A stretch of 64,000 bases of DNA from Vibrio sp. 99-8-1 (GCF_013114595.1 NZ_VTXE01000010.1:62001-126000), one strand, 5' to 3'; positions 24,397-37,060 are shown, numbered from the stretch's first letter. Program-made: numbers and translations. Notes: generated by a model not told the origin, from the sequence alone.

Positions 24397-26595
24397 GTGT
24401 ATAAAACTCACAACATCAGGCCGTTTTTAGCCAATCCAACCGTTAGCTACAGCGCACTCATTTTTACAGCGTTAATCGGCGCCACTATTCCTTCCTTGCT
24501 GTTTAAAGAGATCAACACCATTACCCCATTAATATTGGGTGTCATCGCCGCGGCATTAACGGAGTCTGATGATAATTTCAAAGGCCGCATTAAGGCTCAA
24601 TTCTTAACTTTACTCTGCTTTGCTATCGCCACTTTCTCGATAGAGTTGTTGTTTGACTACCCTATTTTCTTTGCCATCGGGCTTTTTAGCTCAAGCATAC
24701 TGTTTATCATGCTAGGAGCCATTGGTCCTCGATACGCCAAGATTGCCTTCGGTTCACTTTTAATCGCCATTTACACCATGTTAGGAGCCGATAAAAGCGT
24801 TAACTTATGGTTTCAGCCAGCCCTGTTGCTAGGTGGTTGTTGCTGGTATTTTTTGTTATCAATGATCTGGTATGCGGCAAAACCAATGCAGCCAGTTCAA
24901 CACAGCCTCTCTACTGTTTTTCAAGCGTTGGCGAACTACTTTCAAGTAAAGCGAGAGCTATTTCATCCGGTTTCCGGATTGATCCCTCAACCTTATCGAA
25001 TTAACGAGGCACAACTAAATGCCAAAACGGTTGCCGCGTTAAACCACTGTAAGTCGACCTTTTTAGCTCGTTCGAAAAGAGGACAAGTAGACGGTCCCAG
25101 TGACCGCTTTCTCAAGATCTACTTCCTAGCACAAGACATTCATGAGCGGGTAAGTTCCAGTCATGCTCGCTATCAGGATCTTGCTGAGGTTTTCCGGTTC
25201 TCAGATGTGATGTTTCGCTTTAAAACCCTATTGGAGATGCAGTCTATCGCATGTAGTGATATCTCTAACTCTATACGCCTCGGGGTGCCATATAACCATG
25301 GTAACAAGACAAAAGCGGCGTTAGCTGAGCTTAATGACTCCATCGTCCACATCGAACAGCAAGGCAACCCAAACTGGCAGGTGTTTGTTCCTCAACTCAA
25401 GTATCTTTTTAATAATCTCGCCACAATTGAAGAGCAGCTTTCTAATATCGATAACCCTGATGCACTTCCTGAAGAGATGGAAGATACGTTAGAGGATACA
25501 GAAGCGCATACTATAAAAGCGATGTGGCAACGAATAAAAATAAACCTCACACCATCGTCACTGCTGTTTAGACACGCTATTCGTTTATCATTGGCATTGA
25601 CCTTTGGCTATTTGCTTATCCAAGCTTTCGCTATCGACAATGGGTACTGGATTCTATTGACCACTCTTTTTGTTTGTCAGCCTAACTACAGTGCCACAAA
25701 ACAGAAGCTTATTTCCCGAGTGGTTGGAACTACGGTTGGCTTGTTAGTGGGTGTTCTGCTTCTTTATCTGTTTCCTTCCAATACGGTCCAATTGGCCGTT
25801 ATCATCTTATCTGGCGTAGCCTTCTTTGCTTTTCGAGTCAATAATTACAGCTACGCTACCGCTTTTATCACTATTCTTGTGTTATTTTGCTTCGATCAAT
25901 TGGGTGAAGGTTACGCTGTTGTATTACCAAGGCTGGCGGATACCTTAATAGGTTGCGCACTCGCGGTTTTATCGGTCAGTTTTATCTTGCCTGATTGGCA
26001 ATCAAAACGGCTACATAATGTTATGTCGGCGTCCATCACTTCAAACAAGTTATATTTGGCTCAGATCATCGGCCAGTATCGCATCGGAAAACAGAACGAT
26101 CTTCAATACAGAGTGGCCCGACGTAAAGCGCATAATCAAAGCGCCCTACTTAGCTCAGCCATTAATAATATGTTGATGGAACCGGGCAAGCATCGCGGAG
26201 CAACCGAACACAGCTTTCGCTTTTTAACATTAAACCATGCCTTGTTAAGCTATATTTCAGCACTAGGCGCACATAGAACACGGTTAGATGATCATGTTAC
26301 TCACCAACTGATTCTTGATGCTCACCGAGATATCCACGCGCATTTGGACGCCATTAGCCAACAATTGGATAACGAATGTGAAGCCTGCTTTATTGATGGA
26401 AATAACGAGCTTGTATCACAGAGATTAAATCAATGGCGTGATGATCAAGGTCCTTCTGCCAAAATGGTACTTCAACAACTTCATCTCATTCACAAAATGC
26501 TACCGGAGTTACACCAACTCGCTGACGCTCTCGCGAGCAAGCCAGTCAAAATATCAAGAACTAAGGTAAAACGAAGAAGTAAACAGGCAAAGTAA
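24397..26595 (+). CDS. yccS: FUSC-family inner-membrane protein YccS
   Basis: A 732-residue protein with two sets of about five to six membrane segments (residues ~18-165 and ~395-530) separated by a cytoplasmic domain and followed by another, the YccS/YhfK FUSC plan. Conserved stretches include LGVIAAALTESDDN, AFGSLLIAIYTMLG, YWILLTTLFVCQPNYSATKQ and LADTLIGCALA. Relatives export aromatic acids; the true substrate is unknown. The frame begins with a GTG that lacks a visible ribosome site, but it aligns near the family start. Confidence 0.9.
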   Translation: MYKTHNIRPFLANPTVSYSALIFTALIGATIPSLLFKEINTITPLILGVIAAALTESDDNFKGRIKAQFLTLLCFAIATFSIELLFDYPIFFAIGLFSSSILFIMLGAIGPRYAKIAFGSLLIAIYTMLGADKSVNLWFQPALLLGGCCWYFLLSMIWYAAKPMQPVQHSLSTVFQALANYFQVKRELFHPVSGLIPQPYRINEAQLNAKTVAALNHCKSTFLARSKRGQVDGPSDRFLKIYFLAQDIHERVSSSHARYQDLAEVFRFSDVMFRFKTLLEMQSIACSDISNSIRLGVPYNHGNKTKAALAELNDSIVHIEQQGNPNWQVFVPQLKYLFNNLATIEEQLSNIDNPDALPEEMEDTLEDTEAHTIKAMWQRIKINLTPSSLLFRHAIRLSLALTFGYLLIQAFAIDNGYWILLTTLFVCQPNYSATKQKLISRVVGTTVGLLVGVLLLYLFPSNTVQLAVIILSGVAFFAFRVNNYSYATAFITILVLFCFDQLGEGYAVVLPRLADTLIGCALAVLSVSFILPDWQSKRLHNVMSASITSNKLYLAQIIGQYRIGKQNDLQYRVARRKAHNQSALLSSAINNMLMEPGKHRGATEHSFRFLTLNHALLSYISALGAHRTRLDDHVTHQLILDAHRDIHAHLDAISQQLDNECEACFIDGNNELVSQRLNQWRDDQGPSAKMVLQQLHLIHKMLPELHQLADALASKPVKISRTKVKRRSKQAK

Positions 26596-26883
26596 CCTCG
26601 TGCTATACGGGGTTGACTCTGTCGTTACTGTTCACCGCCGTAACTTGACCAATATTTCACTGACCAATCAATCTGGCTTCTCCTATTTAAACTTAAGGGT
26701 TCTCTTACATTTTTCGGACAATCCTTTACACAATCCGTACAAGTTGTCGTCGCTCTCGCTTGTATAATGTTTGTTAACCTAAAATTCACTTTATTTACGA
26801 TACTCTTTGGCTATTGAGTTCATTGAAGTTTTAGGTTCATTTTGATTATCGGTTGAAATAGGCATTAAACGAGAGGTGACATT
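26596..26883. other. Leader region with inverted repeat
   Basis: A TATAAT-like -10 at 26763-26768 is followed by an imperfect inverted repeat, AACCTAAAATTCA (from 26776) with TGAAGTTTTAGGTT (to about 26837), in the probable 5' leader of the 53-residue gene. Confidence 0.35.
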
Positions 26884-27045
26884 ATGGGTCAGCAACAATT
26901 TGAACAACTTCAATCCGATGTTGTGATGTTAACCGCTGAACAACTCAAAGCACTACAAGATCAAATTGAAACAGAGCTGCTTAAAGAGCAATCTCCTCTA
27001 TTAACTGAAGAGGAACTGACATTGATCTCTAGTTTATTTCGTTAA
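26884..27045 (+). CDS. Small hypothetical protein (53 aa)
   Basis: GAGGTGA sits 5 nt before the ATG. The protein starts MGQQQFEQLQSDVVMLTAEQ, is acidic and glutamine-rich, and is predicted helical (LKALQDQIETELLKEQ). It has no signal or membrane segment. I do not recognise it, but codon use, ribosome site and an uninterrupted helical composition support coding. The next gene starts 96 bp later. Confidence 0.6.
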   Translation: MGQQQFEQLQSDVVMLTAEQLKALQDQIETELLKEQSPLLTEEELTLISSLFR

Positions 27046-27141
27046 TTTAGTCATCAAAGCGGCAAAATTTGAACAATTTGACATTAACGATTATTCTTAC
27101 TATAGAACAGTAAAAGGTCATCAGACCTTGAGGATAGCGTC

Positions 27142-27441
27142 ATGCCAGTCTCTTCCGTACAATCTGGTCAACAAATAATACAGCAATCTCAAGCCATGGC
27201 GGATGAGGCCGCTCAAGAGATCGCTGAAGTTTCTAAAAGTAGTGACTTAGAGTTTAATAAGGTTGATTCATTGAAAGAGAATCAGCAACCAGACCAGAGT
27301 AAAGAGATGAAAGAACGCCCTGCATCGTTAGAAGATGCGCTAGCTAAGTTAAATCAATCACATACTTATTCTCAAGTGGGAACTAACGTTGTTCGTCGCT
27401 CTGATGAAATGGTTGGAACAATTCTCGACACACAAATATAA
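27142..27441 (+). CDS. Hypothetical protein (99 aa)
   Basis: A soluble, polar protein: an N-terminal helix rich in Gln, Ala and Glu (SGQQIIQQSQAMADEAAQEI), a charged unstructured middle, and a C-terminal part (ALAKLNQSHTYSQVGTNVVR, DEMVGTILDT) resembling the short accessory proteins found near flagellar and chemotaxis genes in vibrios. GAGGATAG lies just before the ATG. Function not recognised; proximity to a PilZ gene is compatible with motility or c-di-GMP roles, but that is inference. Confidence 0.6.
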   Translation: MPVSSVQSGQQIIQQSQAMADEAAQEIAEVSKSSDLEFNKVDSLKENQQPDQSKEMKERPASLEDALAKLNQSHTYSQVGTNVVRRSDEMVGTILDTQI

Positions 27442-27590
27442 TAACTTCACCCAAAGCTCATTTAATTTCTACAACTTATACCGTACAATAAGTTGATACT
27501 AACTGCGCAATTACTTCACTAACCATCTATTATTATTAGGTAATTAGCAGTGCGTTTGGATAAACTTTCAGCAATAGATCAAGGATAGGC

Positions 27591-28250
27591 ATGAACTCTT
27601 CTCCCGCTAAATCAAAGCAGATAAAAGATTATTTAGAATTTGGCATGAAGCTATCCATTCTCATCAAGTTTGGCCCTCGTGATGAATATACACTTCAATC
27701 GACGTTAATAGGCATGAAGGAAGGTCAATTCCTATTGCTGGACCTTGCTCCTAAAGCTGTTGAAGATCTTATTACCCGCAAAACTAACAACGTACCTGTG
27801 GTCATTAGAGGTATTACGGATACAGAGTTAGGGGACATTATTGCCTTTAAATCGCAAATCATCACAGTGGTATCGCGCCCGACATGGCTAATGTTTGTTA
27901 AATTACCATATAATTTTGAAACAAAACCAATAAGAGCGAATAAGCGATTTAAGTTGAGTTTGCCTGTTGAGGTCATTCATGAAGGAGAGAGCCATAAAGC
28001 GATACTTCGTGATTTGTCTTCTTCCGGATGTGGTATTTTATTTGAAAAACCAATAGAGCTAGCAAAAGGCATGGATGTTACGATAAAACCAGCTCTGGAG
28101 CACTTTCCCGAAACATCGCCAATTTGTAATCTCGTCAATGTTAGAAAACTTAACAATGGTCTATTCGTCGGCATCAAGTTTGATCAAGAAATAGAGTTAG
28201 TGGACAACTTAAAATACGAGATTTTTGAACACGCCATCGTTAATCGCTAA
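27591..28250 (+). CDS. PilZ-domain c-di-GMP effector, YcgR-like
   Basis: A 219-residue cytosolic protein. Residues 1-105 form a YcgR-N-like beta domain; the PilZ domain follows with R115-x3-R119 (IRANKRFKLSL) and D141-x-S143-x2-G146 (RDLSSSGCGI), the complete c-di-GMP binding signature. Proteins of this plan link c-di-GMP to motility, biofilm or secretion. It is convergent with luxQ, and 44 bp with an imperfect hairpin separate them. Confidence 0.88.
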   Translation: MNSSPAKSKQIKDYLEFGMKLSILIKFGPRDEYTLQSTLIGMKEGQFLLLDLAPKAVEDLITRKTNNVPVVIRGITDTELGDIIAFKSQIITVVSRPTWLMFVKLPYNFETKPIRANKRFKLSLPVEVIHEGESHKAILRDLSSSGCGILFEKPIELAKGMDVTIKPALEHFPETSPICNLVNVRKLNNGLFVGIKFDQEIELVDNLKYEIFEHAIVNR

Positions 28251-28294
28251 TTTTTCTGAGCAGTCGCTCCTCATAACATCAACGGTATGAGTGA

Positions 28295-31980
<3,686 letters not shown>

Positions 31981-32058
31981 TTATTGCGTCAGAAAAAACC
32001 GAGAATAAACATAAGTGTAAGTGACAACATAGCGATAAGGCAATCCAAGCAACAAAAA

Positions 32059-32084
32059 AGCCGTCATAAATCACCATGACGGCT
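32059..32084 (-). terminator. yceH-GIY-YIG operon terminator
   Basis: AGCCGTCAT (32059-32067) with ATGACGGCT (32076-32084), preceded by an A run that gives the minus-strand T tail. Confidence 0.8.
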
Positions 32085-32126
32085 AACAAAATTCACTATT
32101 GACCTTATATAAACAGGTTACTCAGA

Positions 32127-32432
32127 TTACTTGATTGATAATGTCGCTTGCTCAGCGATGACTCGTTCTTTGTTCTTCTTAGAAAATTGCTTAATTTGGT
32201 ACTCTAAACGTAAAGCATTACTTTGACTGTCTAGCTGTTGACTCCACTCCAATACTAAAGGGCCTTTGCCTCTCAAGTATTTAGCGCCTTTACCCTGTTG
32301 ATGCATTTTAAAACGACGGGGAATATCGGTAGTAATACCGCAATACAGAGATCGGTTTTGAGTACGGATAAGATAGACCCACCAAGTTGAATGTTGTGGG
32401 TCTTTCTCGCTCTCTTCCATTTTGCTTAACAT
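32127..32432 (-). CDS. GIY-YIG domain protein (UPF0213/YhbQ type)
   Basis: A 101-residue protein with the GIY-YIG nuclease fold: WWVYLIRTQNRSLYCGITTD (the GIY-YIG strand pair in the YLI/YCGI variant), the conserved arginine in DIPRRFKMH, KGAKYLRGKGPL and EYQIKQFSK. This is the UPF0213/YhbQ pattern; E. coli YhbQ has been linked to DNA repair. It starts 2 bp after the yceH stop, so the genes are co-transcribed. An internal ATG (residue 5) is an alternative start. Confidence 0.9.
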   Translation of the reverse strand: MLSKMEESEKDPQHSTWWVYLIRTQNRSLYCGITTDIPRRFKMHQQGKGAKYLRGKGPLVLEWSQQLDSQSNALRLEYQIKQFSKKNKERVIAEQATLSIK

Positions 32433-32434
32433 GG

Positions 32435-33106
32435 CTATAGTAGAGAGTTAACCAACTCTTTTAGCTCAGACAGTTCAGACTTGAGTTCTGACACTTCAGA
32501 CTTCAACTCCGCTATCTCTTGTACCAATGGTTCAATTTGGCTATTTGCCCGGGAAGGAGCGAGCGGGGTTTCAGCCATATTATCCACATCGACTTGGCCG
32601 CAGAATTGGTGCATATAGCGGGATTCTCTTTTGCCCGCTTCTCTTGGTAGTTTCACTATCAGAGCGGTTTCAGCTTCTCCTTGAGACATTTGATCAAGAA
32701 CGCTTTCTACCTCTTTAACATCACTAAACTGACATAAACGGTTGGTACGAGTTCTTAGCTCTCCCGGAGTTTGAGCTCCCCTCAATAGAAGGCTACATAC
32801 AATTCCTTTCTCTTGGTCTGAAAACTGAAGGTCACCAAATTCAGTATTACAAAAACGGTGCTGATATTTGGAGACGCGGCTGTTGAAACTGCTCTCATCA
32901 TTAACAAGGCGTCTTGATATTAAATGGTCGACAGCATCGAGAACATCCGACTCTGACAATGCCATTACCGGTTCTCTATTGCTTTTTTGATTACAGGCAT
33001 TGGTCAGACTATTTAATGATAAAGGGTATTGATCTGGTGTCGTGGCTTCTTTCTCTAGCAAGCAGCCAATCACTCTTGCTTCAATTTCATTCAACTCAAT
33101 TTTCAT
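32435..33106 (-). CDS. yceH: YceH / DUF480 family winged-helix protein
   Basis: A 223-residue protein matching the YceH (UPF0502) family: [20 protein letters not shown] near the start, [31 protein letters not shown], and a C-terminal coiled coil ([20 protein letters not shown]) with heptad leucines. Two winged-helix domains are expected. AAGGAT precedes the ATG. Its biochemical function is not known; it shares a transcript with the GIY-YIG gene. Confidence 0.92.
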   Translation of the reverse strand: MKIELNEIEARVIGCLLEKEATTPDQYPLSLNSLTNACNQKSNREPVMALSESDVLDAVDHLISRRLVNDESSFNSRVSKYQHRFCNTEFGDLQFSDQEKGIVCSLLLRGAQTPGELRTRTNRLCQFSDVKEVESVLDQMSQGEAETALIVKLPREAGKRESRYMHQFCGQVDVDNMAETPLAPSRANSQIEPLVQEIAELKSEVSELKSELSELKELVNSLL

Positions 33107-33162
33107 TATTCATCCTTTTCACTAGAGTTGTTAACCTTGATAGTACTAACGTTATGTGAGAA

Positions 33163-33330
33163 CTAGTGTTCATGCAATACAGGGATACGAATCAATTCAC
33201 CTTTTTCATTAATTAGCGCAATAGATGAACGATTAAGCTCAATATCGACTGACTGCAACTGCTTACGAGCTAATTTATAGGACTCTTGTAATCGTTGTTT
33301 ACTCTGTTTTTGCGCTTGTTGTTTTATCAT
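33163..33330 (-). CDS. Small hypothetical protein (55 aa)
   Basis: A 55-codon frame beginning MIKQQAQKQSKQRLQESYKL and ending LINEKGELIRIPVLHEH. The N-terminal half is a basic, glutamine-rich helix, the C-terminal half looks like two strands. The ribosome site is weak (GTGAG 1 nt before ATG). The gene lies 57 bp upstream of yceH on the same strand. Codon use fits the neighbours. I do not recognise it. Confidence 0.55.
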   Translation of the reverse strand: MIKQQAQKQSKQRLQESYKLARKQLQSVDIELNRSSIALINEKGELIRIPVLHEH

Positions 33331-33704
33331 CTCACTGGTTATCCGGCTTCAAATTGACTGGTCTGTTTTGCTCTTAATGTACTAAATTGTAATTTTACAA
33401 TGAGGCTGTTAATCAGTTCAATCACTACCTCGTCTCAACTCAAGATAACAAAGTCATACTTTACTAGCTAACAAATATCTTCAAACTAAGTGATGGTATA
33501 GCCCAGTAAACTCATGCCGCTTATTTAGCGACGGTTTATTGCCACTGCTCAAAGCACTGATTAAGAAGCATCATCATTCTACAGCATGAATCCGTAACAA
33601 TTAGCAGAAAGCAATAAAACGAATATCATTGATTTAAAGACTGTAATCGAAGCGATCAATGTGCTTTAATTCCATTTATTAGTCGTTATTATTTAGGATA
33701 TTTT
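33331..33704. other. 374-bp intergenic region with degraded repeat
   Basis: Bases ~33515-33625 align with 34060-34165 of the MITE-like element (TTTATTGCC, GCACTGATT, TCATTCTAC, CGGTAACA, CAATAAAAC blocks), so a degraded second copy sits before tmaR. No gene is seen. Confidence 0.55.
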
Positions 33705-34019
33705 ATGAACAATGTATTTGAAATTGTTAATCAGGCACGCCGTAAAAACAAATTAAAGCGTGAATTACAGGACAACAATAAGAAAGTTCGTGATAACACG
33801 AAACGCGTCGAGCTTCTTGATAATCTACTCGACTATATCAAAGCAGATATGTCCCACGATCAAATTGTTGCTATCGTTAAAAATATGAAAGCGGATTATG
33901 AAGATCGAGTTGATGATCACATCATAAAAGGTGCTGAAATTTCTAAAACACGCCGTGACATCAGCCGTCGTATTCGCGAGCTTACCGAAGAAGATAAGCA
34001 AGCCCAAGGGAAAAAGTAA
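33705..34019 (+). CDS. tmaR: PTS pole-localiser TmaR (DUF496, YeeX)
   Basis: A 104-residue coiled-coil protein with the family core [52 protein letters not shown] and [11 protein letters not shown]. coli TmaR holds enzyme I of the sugar phosphotransferase system at the pole. AGGA precedes the ATG. Two copies of a repeat flank the gene. No PTS genes lie nearby. Confidence 0.92.
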   Translation: MNNVFEIVNQARRKNKLKRELQDNNKKVRDNTKRVELLDNLLDYIKADMSHDQIVAIVKNMKADYEDRVDDHIIKGAEISKTRRDISRRIRELTEEDKQAQGKK

Positions 34020-34040
34020 CTCACACCCTCTATCACTCAT

Positions 34041-34303
34041 ATACTCAAATAACCTCAAGTTGTTTATTCAGCGAGAGTTTATTGGTTTCTGATCAAGGCA
34101 CTGATTTGAAGGCATAGTCATTCTACGGCAAAAATCGGTAACACAGAGCAGGAGCCAATAAAACTCGCCCTTTGGGAGCGCATCAACATACCCATTTCTG
34201 CGTCAGATAATCTTGAAAGAGGATGCCATTCCTTCGATTATTTTTCTTCAATCGAACCTGTTGATGAAGCTCTGAATCCTGCACCTTGAGATCACTTGAG
34301 TAT
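34041..34303. repeat. MITE-like element with terminal inverted repeats
   Basis: A 263-bp non-coding element. Its ends, ATACTCAAATAACCTCAAG (34041-34059) and the reverse complement ATACTCAAGTGATCTCAAG (from 34285-34303), match at 16 of 19 positions. Related sequence occurs at 24050-24180, ~33515-33625 and perhaps 6918. It carries no transposase, so it would have moved in trans. Similar interspersed repeats are common between genes in vibrios. Confidence 0.75.
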
Positions 34304-34435
34304 AACTATAGAGCCCCTCATTGACGGGCTCTTTTCTTCAAAACAACTTCTTTTCTGTATATTTCTTTTCAAAGTGATAAAGCAAAATGACGTAAAACGT
34401 TTGCGTAATCGCTAACTCTCTATTTCTTCATTTTT
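34304..34435. other. Intergenic stretch
   Basis: Contains GAGCCCCTCA-TTGA-CGGGCTC followed by TTTTCTT (about 34312-34338), an imperfect hairpin that could end transcripts from tmaR. Confidence 0.35.
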
Positions 34436-34573
34436 GTGGCTTTCATCACAGACTTTAAGCTGATATATTCCGATGCAGATTTAATACGAACCATTCGAGG
34501 CATGGAGCTTCCTCAGTTATCTCACGACGAGAAGAATTGGTACCGAGCAGTCGGCATTCAAGATAGAGGGTAA
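34436..34573 (+). CDS. Possible small ORF upstream of ygjV-like gene (45 aa)
   Basis: A GTG-started frame (internal ATG at 34502) encodes a plausible polar sequence ending ELPQLSHDEKNWYRAVGIQD plus two residues. It stops 4 bp before the next ATG, and that gene's ribosome site AGAGGG is inside its last codons. No good ribosome site of its own is seen. It may be a leader peptide, a coupled small gene or the tail of a decayed gene. Confidence 0.35.
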   Translation: MAFITDFKLIYSDADLIRTIRGMELPQLSHDEKNWYRAVGIQDRG

Positions 34574-34577
34574 TATA

Positions 34578-34832
34578 ATGGATTTTAATATGGTTGAGAT
34601 TATGGGTTACGTTGCATCAATTATGGTTGCAATCTCTTTAACGATGAAAGATATCGTTAAACTACGCGTACTAAACTTTATTGGTTGTAGTTTTTTTGTG
34701 GTTTACGGACTGATGATTGGCGCGATGCCTGTTGTGGCAACTAACGCATTTATCGCTTGCGTTAACGTCTACTTCTTAGTGAAGATGAACCAAGAAAAAA
34801 AAACCGCACAAGCTGAAGGCGTTAACGCTTAA
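34578..34832 (+). CDS. YgjV-like small inner-membrane protein
   Basis: An 84-residue protein with three membrane helices (GYVASIMVAISLTM, VLNFIGCSFFVVYGLMIG, VVATNAFIACVNVYFLVKM) and a short charged tail. The layout and the MKDIVKLRVLNFIGC stretch match one half of the YgjV family of unknown function. AGAGGG is 7 nt before the ATG. A strong bidirectional terminator follows. Confidence 0.75.
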   Translation: MDFNMVEIMGYVASIMVAISLTMKDIVKLRVLNFIGCSFFVVYGLMIGAMPVVATNAFIACVNVYFLVKMNQEKKTAQAEGVNA

Positions 34833-34850
34833 ACCAGCCAAAATTATAAT

Positions 34851-34880
34851 AAAAAAGCTCCAATATTTTGGAGCTTTTTT
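34851..34880. terminator. Bidirectional terminator
   Basis: A 13-bp stem, AAAAAAGCTCCAA (34851-34863) with TTGGAGCTTTTTT (34868-34880), loop TATT, between the convergent YgjV-like and TetR genes. Confidence 0.88.
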
Positions 34881-34894
34881 ATTACCCAATCTAT

Positions 34895-35362
34895 CTAACC
34901 ATTGCGACTCAAATAAATAATATACTCTCCTAACAGCGCCTCAAGTTCGCTAACCGCTTTATCTCCAAAATCATCTTGCAACCGCATTGCTAACTTTTTA
35001 AGTGTGTTCAGTTTTATTCCATTACTGCTACTGTTTCTCATCACATCGTAGGTTATCACCCTCAATATTGACCGAAAGCGAGGCTTAGATAACGCATCAT
35101 TCCAGCTTTGAATAAAGTCTGTAAGTTGCTTGTTCAGCACCAAGTACCGGGTTAGTTTTTGATAGATTCGCTCTTCCATTGCCACCAGAAAATCCGTTTT
35201 CTTAGCAAAGTGATGACTTATTCCTGTTCTTGAAATTCCGGTTTGGCGGCTAAGTGTTGTGTATGTCATGTTGTCATAACCCATTTTAAACAACTGCTTT
35301 TCAACGGCTTGCAAAATCATATTAATCGTTGATGCAGTATCTTCTCTGCTACGTTTTGGCAT
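34895..35362 (-). CDS. TetR-family regulator, LuxT-like
   Basis: A 155-residue regulator. The N-terminal HTH (TYTTLSRQTGISRTGISHHF, residues ~33-52) is typical TetR; MPKRSREDT at the start and the short ligand domain are strongly reminiscent of V. harveyi LuxT, a regulator linked to luxO and siderophore genes. The C-terminal half differs from what I recall of LuxT, so it may be a paralog. Operator and targets cannot be told from the sequence. Confidence 0.8.
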   Translation of the reverse strand: MPKRSREDTASTINMILQAVEKQLFKMGYDNMTYTTLSRQTGISRTGISHHFAKKTDFLVAMEERIYQKLTRYLVLNKQLTDFIQSWNDALSKPRFRSILRVITYDVMRNSSSNGIKLNTLKKLAMRLQDDFGDKAVSELEALLGEYIIYLSRNG

Positions 35363-35785
35363 ATAAGATCTCTTTTATGTAATTTAATGATAACAATGAG
35401 AAATTGCGTAAAGCGTATTCAACATTTCCGTCAAGAATACTAGGTTGGAAACGCCCCCAATATCAGACAGGTCTTATTTGCAAACAATATTGGTTAACCG
35501 CTAATCTTAGCGAGTAGACAACGCTCATTACCAGATTCTACTTTCATGGCACACAAACCGATTCGATATCCGCTCAACGCCTATTGTTTATTTTTACCGC
35601 TAACGCAACAATCCAATATAAATAAACACATATAAAAAAAATGGGAATAGCATACAGTTACTTTGTCCTTGTTAAATATGCCAATTTTTCTACAAAAGGC
35701 TATTGGTACCATACGATGTTTTACTGGATAGATGCCGCTATGCTAGGTAATATATGCGTTTACATATTAAGTAAGTGAGGTCGTG
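35363..35785. other. 423-bp divergent intergenic region
   Basis: AT-rich; no gene, repeat or clear operator recognised. It should contain the promoters of the LuxT-like regulator and the YfcZ-like gene. Confidence 0.4.
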
Positions 35786-36097
35786 ATGACAGAGGAAACC
35801 ATAGCAACAAGCGCAGAAAATGAGTTATGTGAAGCGTGTGGCTGCAGTGCTGAAGTTGGTTTCATCATTAAAGAAGGTGATGAAGTAGCGGAAGTTTCTC
35901 TTTTTGCAGAATCTAAACAAGCATTAGAGGCTGAGTTTGAAAAATACACAAGCCTAGCTAAGTCAATTAATGCCGACGTTCAGTTTGAGACATCAGCGCT
36001 GACGGAACAATCCACAGAATTACATTCTCGATTCAAATTTGATGTCAGTGCTGAAAAACTGATATTTGAACTTAAGTGTCGTACGCTTTCTCGCTAA
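35786..36097 (+). CDS. YfcZ/YiiS-like DUF406 protein
   Basis: A 103-residue cytosolic protein with the DUF406 pattern: CEACGCSAEVGFIIKEGDE at the start (two close cysteines plus a third) and the C-terminal RFKFDVSAEKLIFELKCR. GAGG lies 5 nt before the ATG at 35786; a GTG one codon earlier is possible. Function of the family is unknown. Confidence 0.8.
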   Translation: MTEETIATSAENELCEACGCSAEVGFIIKEGDEVAEVSLFAESKQALEAEFEKYTSLAKSINADVQFETSALTEQSTELHSRFKFDVSAEKLIFELKCRTLSR

Positions 36098-36370
36098 AAT
36101 TTATTTTCTTTAGCCGCATAGCTTACACTATGGCTCATTGATCGTTCGCCACATTCATTGCCAATATATGATGTAATGTTATTCAAGTTCGCAGCAGTGA
36201 AATGTCGTGTATCGACATAAATCAGCTGATAAAGCAGTAACAAAACCGACAAATGCTGATCAAAGGGTTTATCAGAAAGCGAGTTAAATGCTCGCTTTTA
36301 TTTTATCAAAAAAGTGGAGTTTTCGACTACTCGGCCGATAACCAAATCAGTCCCCCACCGAGAGGTAGCT

Positions 36371-36970
36371 ATGAACAAACTGCTGTTGTTAATCACATTA
36401 GCCATGATGCCTCTGCTTGCAAGAGCCGAATATCTAGATCAGTACCAAATTCTTAATCACTTAGATAACTACGGTAATTTATACCTGCGAAACAAGCCCT
36501 ATACCTCTTTGCCTGACGGGCTGACGGTAAAAGGAAACCTGAACATATCTAAGACCAGCATAGAAAGGTTGCCAAAGGGGCTCACTGTAAAAGGAAACTT
36601 AAATGCCGCAAACAGTAAGGTTAAGTTCGTTTTACCCGGCACTAAAATTACCGGCTTCGCCAACTTTCTTGGCGCATCAATAGAAAATTGGCCCACGGGT
36701 GTTAGCGTTGGCGGCTATATTAACTTTACTGATACTGCATTAAAAACATTGCCACCTGCTCTGCATGTCAATGGTGACTTAAGTGTCATGAGAACGCCTA
36801 TAGATGCACTGCCAGAGAGAATATTTATAGAGGGAGACCTGTACATTGGAGGCTCTAGAATCACGACATTTCCTGATGAAATGACCGTTAATGGCAATAT
36901 TTTTCTTGGTGGGAATCAAATCAGCAAGTGGCCAAAAAATCTGACGTTAGGTGGTGCGGTAGCAAGGTAG
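36371..36970 (+). CDS. Exported 20-residue-repeat (LRR-like) protein
   Basis: A 199-residue protein with a signal peptide (MNKLLLLITLAMMPLLARA). Residues 44-199 are almost eight tandem repeats of exactly 20 residues, pattern I-x2-LP-x-GLTV-x-GNLNI-x2-T-x, e.g. IERLPKGLTVKGNLNAANSK. The period and LP spacing recall the short bacterial leucine-rich repeats of YopM/IpaH proteins, implying an elongated solenoid outside the cytoplasm. AGAGGT is 5 nt before ATG 36371; the longer frame lacks a ribosome site. No function can be assigned. Confidence 0.8.
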   Translation: MNKLLLLITLAMMPLLARAEYLDQYQILNHLDNYGNLYLRNKPYTSLPDGLTVKGNLNISKTSIERLPKGLTVKGNLNAANSKVKFVLPGTKITGFANFLGASIENWPTGVSVGGYINFTDTALKTLPPALHVNGDLSVMRTPIDALPERIFIEGDLYIGGSRITTFPDEMTVNGNIFLGGNQISKWPKNLTLGGAVAR

Positions 36971-37006
36971 TTATGTAGTTATGTAGTTATGTAGTTATGT
37001 AGTTAT
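36967..37006. repeat. Five tandem GTAGTTAT units at a stop codon
   Basis: Five exact 8-bp units in a row; the stop codon of the repeat-protein gene (36968-36970) lies in the first unit. Unit number could vary between strains by slippage. Confidence 0.9.
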
Positions 37007-37060
37007 GCTAAGACGAAAGAGAAAACAGGAGCGGGTTAACAACCAACTCCCTTATGCTCA

